From assembly GCF_034930985.1 (NCBI RefSeq), contig NZ_JAYGIM010000023.1:4418-68417 (forward strand): DNA of 64,000 nt, given 5' to 3'. Below, one piece after another: positions 58,043-64,000 of the stretch. The stretch comes from Arcicella lustrica (GTDB taxonomy: Bacteria > Bacteroidota > Bacteroidia > Cytophagales > Spirosomataceae). Every line of letters starts with the position of its first letter. Position 1 is the first letter of the stretch. The notes below the pieces were generated by a model. That model ran no database searches, was not told the DNA's origin, and saw nothing but the letters and a program-made list of their open reading frames with translations. The position numbers and the translations under genes were made by a program.

Positions 58043-59128
58043 TTGAAAACAAATCGTATTAGAGTCGGAATTATTGGTTTAAATCCCGATAGCCATTGGG
58101 CATCAGCATCGCATATACCCGCATTAAAGTTTTTGGCAGATGATTTTGAAATTGTAGGTGTGGCAAACACGACTCATGAAAGTGCTAAAAGATCTTCCGA
58201 AGCATTCCAGATTCCCTTTGCATTTCACAATGCAGATGCACTGATAAACTCGCCTGAAATAGATTTGGTAATCGTTACAGTGAAAGTCCCATATCATTTT
58301 GAGTTGGTAAAATCCGCATTGGAATCAGGTAAACACATCTATTGTGAGCATCCCCTTGGAAATGGTTTGGAGGAAACCCGACTTTTAGCAGAAATGGCAG
58401 CTAAGAAAGATGTTCTGGCAGTTGTAGGAACCCAAATGGTGGTAGCACCCGAAATTTTGTATTTGCAACAACTTATTAAGGATGGTTATTTAGGGAAAGT
58501 TCTATCTACAACCTTGATTGGCTCGGGTGGAAATTGGAGAAACGAAACTGTTGCAGATTTATATTATTTGCACGATAAAGCCAATGGTGCTAGTATGCTT
58601 ACGATACCATTAGCACATACATTGGCAGGTGTCACCAGTGTATTGGGAAGTTTTTTAACACTTAATTCCAAAATGACCAGCAATTTTACTACAGTGAAAG
58701 TATTGGAAACGGGTGAGGTAAAACCGAAAACAGCAGAAGACCAAATTATGGTGATAGGTACTTTAACAGATGGTATCGCTATTTCTGTGCATTATCGAGG
58801 TGGTATATCACGTGGTACTAATCTTTTATGGGAAATTAATGGCACAGAAGGCGATATACAGGTACGAGGTGGTTTGGGACACGGACAATTAGTGCCGCTC
58901 TCTATTTTTGGGGCAAGAGGAACTGAGAAAGAACTGCAATTATTGAAAGTCCCAGTCGAGATTATGAATAATTTTCCCGAAAATCCAATTGCTGGAAATG
59001 TAGCTCGAATTTATAAGTTGCTCGCAGACGACATTCGAAACAATACCCGAAATGCCCCTTCTTTTAACGATGCCCTACAACTTTATGAATTACTGAATAA
59101 TATAGAACTGTCTGCAAAAAATGAATAG
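58043..59128 (+). CDS. Gfo/Idh/MocA-family oxidoreductase
   Basis: A 361-residue NAD(P)-dependent oxidoreductase. N-terminal Rossmann fold RVGIIGLNPDSHWASASHIP (residues 6-25), then VTVKVPYHFELVKSALESGK and the EHPLGNGLEE segment (the E-K-P-x-x motif of Gfo/Idh, with H for K). The C-terminal half is the alpha/beta domain. It resembles the galactose-dehydrogenase/Gal80-like branch. TTG at 58043 is the likely start. Divergent from an HxlR gene. Substrate unknown, probably a sugar or derived compound. Confidence 0.85.
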   Translation: MKTNRIRVGIIGLNPDSHWASASHIPALKFLADDFEIVGVANTTHESAKRSSEAFQIPFAFHNADALINSPEIDLVIVTVKVPYHFELVKSALESGKHIYCEHPLGNGLEETRLLAEMAAKKDVLAVVGTQMVVAPEILYLQQLIKDGYLGKVLSTTLIGSGGNWRNETVADLYYLHDKANGASMLTIPLAHTLAGVTSVLGSFLTLNSKMTSNFTTVKVLETGEVKPKTAEDQIMVIGTLTDGIAISVHYRGGISRGTNLLWEINGTEGDIQVRGGLGHGQLVPLSIFGARGTEKELQLLKVPVEIMNNFPENPIAGNVARIYKLLADDIRNNTRNAPSFNDALQLYELLNNIELSAKNE

Positions 59129-59154
59129 TTGTTTAGACTTGCCACTAACTCCTT

Positions 59155-59215
59155 ATCGAAAGGTTTGGACTACTTTTTATATCATCACTACCTAATTTCT
59201 GTTTTCTAAAGCACT
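59155..59215. repeat. Left boundary repeat of cassette-like array
   Basis: GAAAGGTTTGGACTACTTTT then CACTACCTAATTTCTGTTTT and CTAAAG; a related block occurs at about 62813-62865 (GCGAAAGTTTTGTCGTACTT..CACCTAATTTCTACTTTTCT). The spacer from 59129 to 59431 has no gene; it also holds the palindrome GAGCGTAACGCTC (about 59352-59364). Confidence 0.5.
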
Positions 59216-59431
59216 TTTTTTTTCTCTGCAAACTTCTATCCCGAATTAGTCTTATAATTCCCTAAGACCTAAAACAATGAAAAGCATCACGCTCAAAAAG
59301 GGCTTATTGAAAATATTAAATTGTTTCAAGGCAAAATAAATATTTACCCCAGATACATTTGCGAGCGTAACGCTCTTTAACATTTTGAGGCGAAGGAATA
59401 ACCTTTAAACAGTTTGAGTGGGTTTTTCTTG

Positions 59432-59707
59432 TCATTCTATTGGTTTCCAATCTTCGTCTCGTTGTTCATCATTAGTTGGCTGTCTTACTTTTTTAATCAT
59501 TTCTCTTTCGCAAGCACCAAAATCAATAAAATTTCTTTGTCCTTGTCTAAGTGAAACATTGTTTGCTCCACCTTCATAATTCGGGTTGTCAAGTTGAATT
59601 GGGTCATCTTCCCAAAAACAGACTTCGCATATATCGTAATGTCCCTTTGGTTGTTCTGCAAATGTCTTGTAACCACAACAAGGGCAAGCAAATTTTCCTA
59701 TAAGCAT
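59432..59707 (-). CDS. CPCC-family Cys-rich protein
   Basis: A 91-residue protein with a zinc-ribbon-like pattern: FACPCCGYKTF (residues 6-16) and YDICEVCFWEDDPIQLDNP (24-42), then GGANNVSLRQGQRNF. This is the Cys-rich CPCC family (PF14206), often found as small orphan genes near toxin or variable loci. It is the last of five same-strand genes separated by related repeats. Confidence 0.92.
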   Translation of the reverse strand: MLIGKFACPCCGYKTFAEQPKGHYDICEVCFWEDDPIQLDNPNYEGGANNVSLRQGQRNFIDFGACEREMIKKVRQPTNDEQRDEDWKPIE

Positions 59708-59724
59708 ATTTCCAATCGAGGGTT

Positions 59725-59792
59725 ATTATTCACAAACTGGTCTTAGGATTTCCTACTACAAGTTTGAAATATAGTTTTGATAATTAATACAT
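59725..59792. repeat. Cassette spacer repeat, degenerate copy A
   Basis: GTTATTATTCACAAACTGGT and GAAATATAGTTTTGATAATTAA match the core TTATT-x-CAAACTAG..GGATAT-x-GTTTTGATAATTAG of the other spacers; the palindrome is missing. Confidence 0.5.
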
Positions 59793-60274
59793 TATTTACT
59801 CCCTACTCTTGATTTTATAAATTCTACCTGCTCTTCTGTCAATGTTGTCATATCAATGAAATTGCCAAACTTTTTGCTGTGATATAAAATCAAAAACTTA
59901 CCGAACTCTTTTTGCTTAATAATATGTGACCACAAAAAATCGCTATTAAATGTCAGCCCTTTAACAGCAACTCCTCGGTCGCTAAAAGTGTATGTGATGT
60001 CATTTTGGAAACTTGGATTTGATGTAAACTGTCTAATGGAAATTAAAACAATTACTGATGGAGCTAACAAAAGAAATGTTCCAATAACAATATCATATAT
60101 CGGCGTATCAGTGTAATAATTTATGACTTTAAGATAGTCAAGCAATACCGTTGTTAGCAAATAAAGTCCAAGCAAAGTTGCAAAGATAAATACCGGCTTT
60201 TTATAAAGTCCGACATACATTACTCTTGTATACTCTTTTGTTGTCAAACGTGTTTTGATTGTAAAGTCTTCCAT
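59792..60274 (-). CDS. YcxB-like membrane protein
   Basis: A 160-residue protein with two membrane helices (about residues 25-47 and 62-85) and a C-terminal soluble beta domain: TYTFSDRGVAVKGLTFNSDF, LWSHIIKQKEFGKFLILYHS. This is the layout of YcxB-like proteins (PF14317). Function unknown. It lies in the repeat-separated gene run. Confidence 0.75.
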   Translation of the reverse strand: MEDFTIKTRLTTKEYTRVMYVGLYKKPVFIFATLLGLYLLTTVLLDYLKVINYYTDTPIYDIVIGTFLLLAPSVIVLISIRQFTSNPSFQNDITYTFSDRGVAVKGLTFNSDFLWSHIIKQKEFGKFLILYHSKKFGNFIDMTTLTEEQVEFIKSRVGSK

Positions 60275-60284
60275 AGGAATTGAA

Positions 60285-60410
60285 GGGTTTCGCTAAATTT
60301 TGTAGTACTTTTTGTATTATTTCCAAACTAGACTTTGGATATAGCTTTGATAATTAGTGCGTTGCTTACGCTCGTGTTGTTGGTGAACAGACACCAACAA
60401 CGGCAAAAAC
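60285..60410. repeat. Cassette spacer repeat, copy B
   Basis: Contains TTTTGTAGTACTTTTTGTAT, CCAAACTAGACTTTGGATAT, TTTGATAATTAGTGCGTTGC and a perfect hairpin GTTGTTGGTG-AACAGA-CACCAACAAC at 60376-60401. Confidence 0.8.
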
Positions 60411-60426
60411 GACTTATAAATAGTTG

Positions 60427-60867
60427 TTAATTGGTAGTTCTGTCTTTAAATATTTTTTGGCAAATTTTAGTTGATAGTGTAAACATTAGTCCAAAAAGAA
60501 ACAATACAATGAATCCAGCAAGAATAAAATCCCATTCTATTTTTCTTTCTACCTGAAACAAATTTATCAAAGTTAATATCCCAGTGAAAAATATTGCAAA
60601 TGCAATACAATTACCTACACTCAGAATTAAACTGTTTTCATTTTTTTTGATAATCCTTTTTCCAAAAATTAGTTGATATAAACTTGAAAGTATTACAATC
60701 AGTAAAGTATAAGTTAAATAGACAATGGTACTGATGTGACAGCTTTCGCAATTTTTCAATTCTGGTTCAGGAAATATCTTGTCAGTTATAAAAAAGTACC
60801 CAACTGGAAATAATGTAACAATAGTAATTGGCAAAACAGTCTCTAATAAAACTTTAAAGATTTTCAT
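60427..60867 (-). CDS. Small four-helix membrane protein, unknown
   Basis: A 146-residue protein with about four hydrophobic segments (LETVLPITIVTLFPVGYFFI; IVYLTYTLLIVILSSLYQLI; CIAFAIFFTGILTLINLF; FILAGFIVLFLFGLMF). A loop ELKNCESCH carries a CxxCH, the heme-attachment pattern, but in a non-cytochrome context, so this may be coincidence. I do not recognise the family. It is part of the repeat-separated run. Confidence 0.65.
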   Translation of the reverse strand: MKIFKVLLETVLPITIVTLFPVGYFFITDKIFPEPELKNCESCHISTIVYLTYTLLIVILSSLYQLIFGKRIIKKNENSLILSVGNCIAFAIFFTGILTLINLFQVERKIEWDFILAGFIVLFLFGLMFTLSTKICQKIFKDRTTN

Positions 60868-60907
60868 TTTATGAGTTTTTTAAAAATTGCTACCTATTCT
60901 TTAATAT

Positions 60908-61000
60908 GAGAAAGCTTTATAGTACTTTTTATATTATTCCCAAACTAGCCTTAGGATACGGTTTTGATAATTAGTGCGTTCCTTACGAAAAGCCGTTATT
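60908..61000. repeat. Cassette spacer repeat, copy C (palindrome lost)
   Basis: AAAGCTTTATAGTACTTTTT, CCAAACTAGCCTTAGGATAC and TTTTGATAATTAGTGCGTTC match copy B; after CCTTACG the hairpin is replaced by AAAAGCCGTT. Confidence 0.75.
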
Positions 61001-61716
61001 TAGAGCGTTCCGCCGTCGGGCCAGTTTTTCCAGTTTGTATTGGGTTCATGTGTCGGCTTGTAATGGTTGATGTTACCAGTTTCTAATACCTTGGCAATTT
61101 GTTTAAACGTTTCATTATTGCTTGGTAATACATCATTCACTACATCTGGATGAAACCAATTGTGTAGCTCCATAATTTTGGGGAGATTATTTGGAATTCT
61201 CTCCCGTATTTCAGTTTCCGTCGCAACAAGTTTATCGTGATGTAATGCATCTAATAAGCGAAGAAATTCAAATGCATTAATCCGTTGAGCATCTTGAATT
61301 TCAATTCCAGCATCTTTATATAATTGTCTGTTATGATAGAGTGGAAGAATTTGCTCTCGAAGAGTGAAAGTTGTACAGTCTTGATTTAAGTAAAAATCTT
61401 CCTCATTGTCAAAAGTGTTGCAATTATTTGCATCATCAGTAAGGTAAATGAAGTTCTCATTACGGATGCCAGGTTCATAAGGAAGGCAATTTCCGTAAAT
61501 GTGTAAACAGTTCGACATTCCGTTATGTCCGCCACCTCGATAATTAAACCCTATTACCTCAATGACAATTGCCCAACGCCTATCATCTCTGTAAACGGTT
61601 AATTTTGTACCCGCTGGATACACATATCCATTATCTAACATTGGAAATGTGTATTCAGAATTACACATGTCAAGTTGGGCTAATATTTCGTCTGCTTGAA
61701 TCATTAGAGTTTTCAA
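61000..61716 (-). CDS. Unknown protein (DUF7003-like)
   Basis: A 238-residue soluble protein: ADEILAQLDMCNSEYTFPML, DNGYVYPAGTKLTVYRDDRR and WAIVIEVIGFNYRGGGHNGM with CLHIYGNCL. I recall this pattern as the DUF7003 family, but not with certainty. No catalytic motif is evident. The C-terminal NTNWKNWPDGGTL is also typical of such proteins. It has a repeat block on both sides. Confidence 0.75.
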   Translation of the reverse strand: MKTLMIQADEILAQLDMCNSEYTFPMLDNGYVYPAGTKLTVYRDDRRWAIVIEVIGFNYRGGGHNGMSNCLHIYGNCLPYEPGIRNENFIYLTDDANNCNTFDNEEDFYLNQDCTTFTLREQILPLYHNRQLYKDAGIEIQDAQRINAFEFLRLLDALHHDKLVATETEIRERIPNNLPKIMELHNWFHPDVVNDVLPSNNETFKQIAKVLETGNINHYKPTHEPNTNWKNWPDGGTL

Positions 61717-61741
61717 TTAGCTTACTTGTAACTCTCAAATA

Positions 61742-61861
61742 AGCGAAAGGTTTGTAGGACTTTTTGTATTATTCTCAAACTAGCTTTAGAATATGGTTTT
61801 GATAATTAGTGTGTTGCCTACGCACATGTTGTTGGTGAACAAACACCAACAACGGCGAAAA
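61742..61861. repeat. Cassette spacer repeat, copy D
   Basis: AGCGAAAGGTTTGTAGGACT, TCAAACTAGCTTTAGAATAT, TTTTGATAATTAGTGTGTTG and a perfect hairpin GTTGTTGGTG-AACAAA-CACCAACAAC at 61828-61853, preceded by GTGTGTTGCCTACGCAC. Confidence 0.85.
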
Positions 61862-61863
61862 GT

Positions 61864-62736
61864 CTATTCGTCAGAACCTACATACTTCCCTTTGCTAATC
61901 GTCTTTACCATTTCATCACTGAAATCATTATGTACATTAATAGGTTTCGCAATATTTTTTGAGATGCTTACAAGTTTGTCAATATTAAAATTGGCTACCA
62001 ATAGAATTTGTTTTTTTACTCTTTGTCTGTCCTTCTTATTTCTTATGCTAAGATTAAGTCTTATCCATAGTTCTTCATACTTAACAAGCAAGTTATACAA
62101 ATACATAAATGGAAGAAAGGTAATTGAAAGAAACACTGGTAATAAAAAACTTTTTAGGTTGTCAATTGTGAAAAGTTGGCTATGCTTTTCAAAAGTCTTG
62201 TACAGTGAAAAAGTAAATATTGCAATTCCAAAAGCTGTCAAAACATATTTAAAGAGTTTTTCAACTTGTTTATGTTCAGATTTAAAAGATGCTGCTGCTT
62301 GCATCATTGCTGAAAAAACTAAAATGGGAACAAATATCAATTCCGTTGTCAAACTAAATGTAAAAAAATTTACGATGAACTCTATTATAATTGTCCATTT
62401 TATCGTGTCAAGCAATACAATTTTAAAATACTTGCTATCATATACTTTGTTCACATTCATTAAGGAAATGAATCCAAAACTCAAAGCCCAAATAACGGTA
62501 TCTTTAAGGAATGAAATGTCCCAAAATCCAAATTTGTGTAAAAGAAAAATCCATAAAACTGTGTATGCAAAAAATGTTAGTATGGATACCAATATTTTCC
62601 AAGCAAATAATGCTTTAATAATTCCAACAAATGATTGTCGTATGCTTTTGCTGAACATACAAGCTGTAAGTGCAATTAATATCCAAATTGCCAAAGCTGT
62701 TTCTCTGTTAGATAGACTGTCAAATATTTTGTCCAT
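61864..62736 (-). CDS. Multi-span membrane protein, unknown
   Basis: A 290-residue protein with about seven hydrophobic segments (for example AIWILIALTACMFS; ILVSILTFFAYTVLWIFLL; TIIIEFIVNFFTFSL; LTAFGIAIFTFSLY; LLPVFLSITFLPFMYLY) and a basic cytoplasmic tail. I do not recognise it. A longer frame exists on the opposite strand but its translation is a Ser/Lys/Ile-rich mirror of this gene; direction of neighbours and membrane-protein composition favour the minus strand. It is the first (most 5') gene of the repeat-separated run. Confidence 0.7.
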   Translation of the reverse strand: MDKIFDSLSNRETALAIWILIALTACMFSKSIRQSFVGIIKALFAWKILVSILTFFAYTVLWIFLLHKFGFWDISFLKDTVIWALSFGFISLMNVNKVYDSKYFKIVLLDTIKWTIIIEFIVNFFTFSLTTELIFVPILVFSAMMQAAASFKSEHKQVEKLFKYVLTAFGIAIFTFSLYKTFEKHSQLFTIDNLKSFLLPVFLSITFLPFMYLYNLLVKYEELWIRLNLSIRNKKDRQRVKKQILLVANFNIDKLVSISKNIAKPINVHNDFSDEMVKTISKGKYVGSDE

Positions 62737-62812
62737 TTATTATGTAAGTAAAAGTTGTCGGATTGTAGGGTCGTCAATATGGTAGAACACAGCTCACAAG
62801 TATGCGAAAGTT

Positions 62813-62890
62813 TTGTCGTACTTCTTAAATTGCTCGCACCTAATTTCTACTTTTCTAAAGTACCACTTTATTTTTTCTCCACAAACCCTT
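62813..62890. repeat. Right boundary repeat of cassette-like array
   Basis: GCGAAAGTTTTGTCGTACTT, then CACCTAATTTCTACTTTTCT and TATTTTTTCTCCACAAACCC correspond block by block to 59155-59250 (for example CTACCTAATTTCTGTTTTCT and TTTTTTTCTCTGCAAAC). The spacer 62737-63124 shows no gene otherwise. Confidence 0.5.
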
Positions 62891-63024
62891 CTCAATTTTT
62901 TATCAAATAGCTTTTAAAGCCTAATTAATCGCTTATTTTCTCCTGTTTCTTTTGAAAAAATTTACCGTATAATAAAAATACGCTTGTTGTTGTCGGTTCT
63001 ATTTTAAAAAATTATTAATTTTAA

Positions 63025-63095
63025 TTAGCTGAGAGATAGGCAGATGAATGCTTTTATAGAACTCAAAGCTGATTGCTCTAAGCTACCTTATTATT
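63025..63095. repeat. Heptad fragment upstream of last gene
   Basis: TAGCTGAGAGATAGGCAGAT and CTCAAAGCTGATTGCTCTAA then GCTACC; degenerate AGCT units, as elsewhere. Confidence 0.4.
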
Positions 63096-63124
63096 GATTT
63101 CTCACTTTTCCAAAATTCAAAAAA

Positions 63125-63871
63125 ATGGCTACAACATCAGAAACAGGTCACGCTGTAAACGTGAAAAACTTCTTTAACCTCGTTAATTTCTGCAAAGGTT
63201 TCGGCACCCAATACCAGCCTAGCAAAGTTTCTATCCAAATTCCTGCTTTAGAAAACACCTACCAGCAAGCGAGGGAGGCAATCGACGAAATTATAAGGCA
63301 AACTACCGCCTACAATACCGTTATCAATGAAAGAGCTTTGTTGTTTAAGGATAACAGAACCTTATCGACTCGACTGATTAATGCTTTTGAAATGACCGAT
63401 GCCCCCGATGCTACTAAAAAGGATGTAAAAGGCTTTAATAGAAAATTGCAAGGGAAAAGAGCCAGTGCTATAAAAGAAACAAACAGTACGGTTGAGGGTT
63501 TGAATGCCGAAGCACCTAAAACTATTTCATCTTCACAAACATCTTTTAACCAACAAGTTGAGCATTTAAAAGCCTTAGTTACTGTCTTAGAAAGTGAGCC
63601 AAGTTATGTGCCTAATGAAGTGGATTTAAAAGTAAGTACGCTAAAAAGTTTAATTAGCCAACAAGATAGTGCCAATGAGCAGGTTGCGATTGTTTACACG
63701 GCACTTAGTAATGCAAGGCTGAAGAGAGATAGGGTTTTGTATGGGGAAGAAACGGGTTTATATAATATCAGTTTGGATATTAAGAAATATGTTAAAGCAG
63801 TCTTCGGAGCAAGTAGTCCTGAATATAAACAAGTGACTGGAGTAAGTATTACAGGTGTCAAGAAAAAATAG
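63125..63871 (+). CDS. Conserved hypothetical alpha-helical protein
   Basis: A 248-residue soluble protein with long helices and few hydrophobic stretches (LENTYQQAREAIDEIIRQTT; LLFKDNRTLSTRLINAFEMT; FNQQVEHLKALVTVLESEPS). Residues 100-120 are Lys-rich. The C-terminal LYNISLDIKKYVKAVFGASS, SPEYKQVTGV is reminiscent of proteins described as hypothetical in many Bacteroidota genomes. I see no enzyme motif. A terminator follows. Confidence 0.75.
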   Translation: MATTSETGHAVNVKNFFNLVNFCKGFGTQYQPSKVSIQIPALENTYQQAREAIDEIIRQTTAYNTVINERALLFKDNRTLSTRLINAFEMTDAPDATKKDVKGFNRKLQGKRASAIKETNSTVEGLNAEAPKTISSSQTSFNQQVEHLKALVTVLESEPSYVPNEVDLKVSTLKSLISQQDSANEQVAIVYTALSNARLKRDRVLYGEETGLYNISLDIKKYVKAVFGASSPEYKQVTGVSITGVKKK

Positions 63872-63894
63872 GTAGCTTCTAATTGTCTCATCCT

Positions 63895-63950
63895 AAAAAA
63901 GCTTGACAGTATTAGGGGTTAAAAACTGAATTGATTGTCAAGTTTTTTTT
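63895..63950 (+). terminator. Hairpin terminator near window end
   Basis: AAAAAAGCTTGACA and TGTCAAGTTTTTTTT pair around a 27-nt loop; the T run supports termination of the preceding gene. Nothing else is supported from here to 64000. Confidence 0.65.
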
Positions 63951-64000
63951 ATTGTATTACCAAGATTACACCATTTATTTTTTATTTCTAAATGTATTTT

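Noticed and set aside
60740..60790. CxxCH heme-attachment motif in the small membrane protein at 60427-60867.
   Set aside because: A single NCESCH in a loop of an otherwise hydrophobic 146-residue protein without any cytochrome features is most likely coincidental.
61793..62785. A 330-codon plus-strand frame opposite the last gene of the array.
   Set aside because: Its translation is an antisense mirror of a plausible multi-span membrane protein, it runs through a spacer repeat with hairpin, and all neighbours in the run are on the minus strand.
59155..62890. The gene run at 59-63 kb as a classical integron cassette array.
   Set aside because: The repeats lack recognisable attC core sites (GTTRRRY and RYYYAAC pair) and no integrase or attI is present in the window. 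Kept only as a cassette-like array.

Overview
The window looks like chromosomal DNA of a Bacteroidota bacterium of the order Cytophagales (Spirosomataceae/Flectobacillus/Arcicella-like; the genus is a guess). Supporting signs are AT-rich DNA, many TAnnTTTG -7 promoter boxes just upstream of starts, a TonB receptor paired with a DUF4249 lipoprotein, a fused NagB/PIG-L deaminase, a DUF4494 protein, a VF530 protein, a cytoplasmic-kinase/LytTR pair and a single-chain birA-rsfS-ftsH neighbourhood. No rRNA, tRNA, CRISPR array or origin was recognised.

Layout. 0-20 kb is mostly housekeeping: a response-regulator fragment, a lipoprotein, ilvE, a cobalamin adenosyltransferase, queA, rarA, a DEAD-box helicase, birA, rsfS, ftsH, lpxH followed by an orphan GH32-C-like secreted protein, thiN, an SSS symporter, an NFACT protein, and a BlaI / M56 (BlaR-like) pair whose sensor gene is broken by one in-frame TGA. 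20-26 kb holds a ygiB/ygiC-like pair, a YheT-like hydrolase, three molybdenum-cofactor genes (moeA, moaC, mobA) and miaA. 26-31 kb holds a probable lysine/2-aminoadipate degradation set: ALDH7-type dehydrogenase, DUF1338/HglS-type 2-oxoadipate decarboxylase and a saccharopine/lysine dehydrogenase-like protein. 31-34 kb holds an ECF sigma factor, a probable anti-sigma/TPR membrane protein and a membrane-anchored subtilase. 34-45 kb has DUF4269, a DinB/maleylpyruvate isomerase-like protein, nagB, an orphan HTH gene, a TonB receptor/DUF4249 pair, VF530, and a LytS-type kinase with an unusual beta-helical N-terminus plus its LytTR regulator.

45-64 kb is richer in accessory DNA: tandem palindromic repeats, an AT-rich 623-residue orphan protein, a perfect-period 21-nt repeat array (18 units), fumC, a His-rich secreted protein with a membrane protein carrying a duplicated WH/D/PH motif, DUF4494, a PolX whose polymerase aspartates are lost, a decayed IS4-type element with intact terminal inverted repeats, two divergent HxlR-regulator/enzyme pairs, and five same-strand orphan genes separated by related ~100-nt repeats (a cassette-like array).

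The most striking non-genic theme is repetition. Degenerate 7-nt units (AGCTnnn, CCGAAAT, TTTCGGA, TCACTCA) form long imperfect hairpins between genes, often inside operons, and even encode the N-termini of MobA and MiaA. A second family is a ~45-nt double-hairpin element whose stems show compensatory base changes between copies. I know of no description of either, but I could not search.
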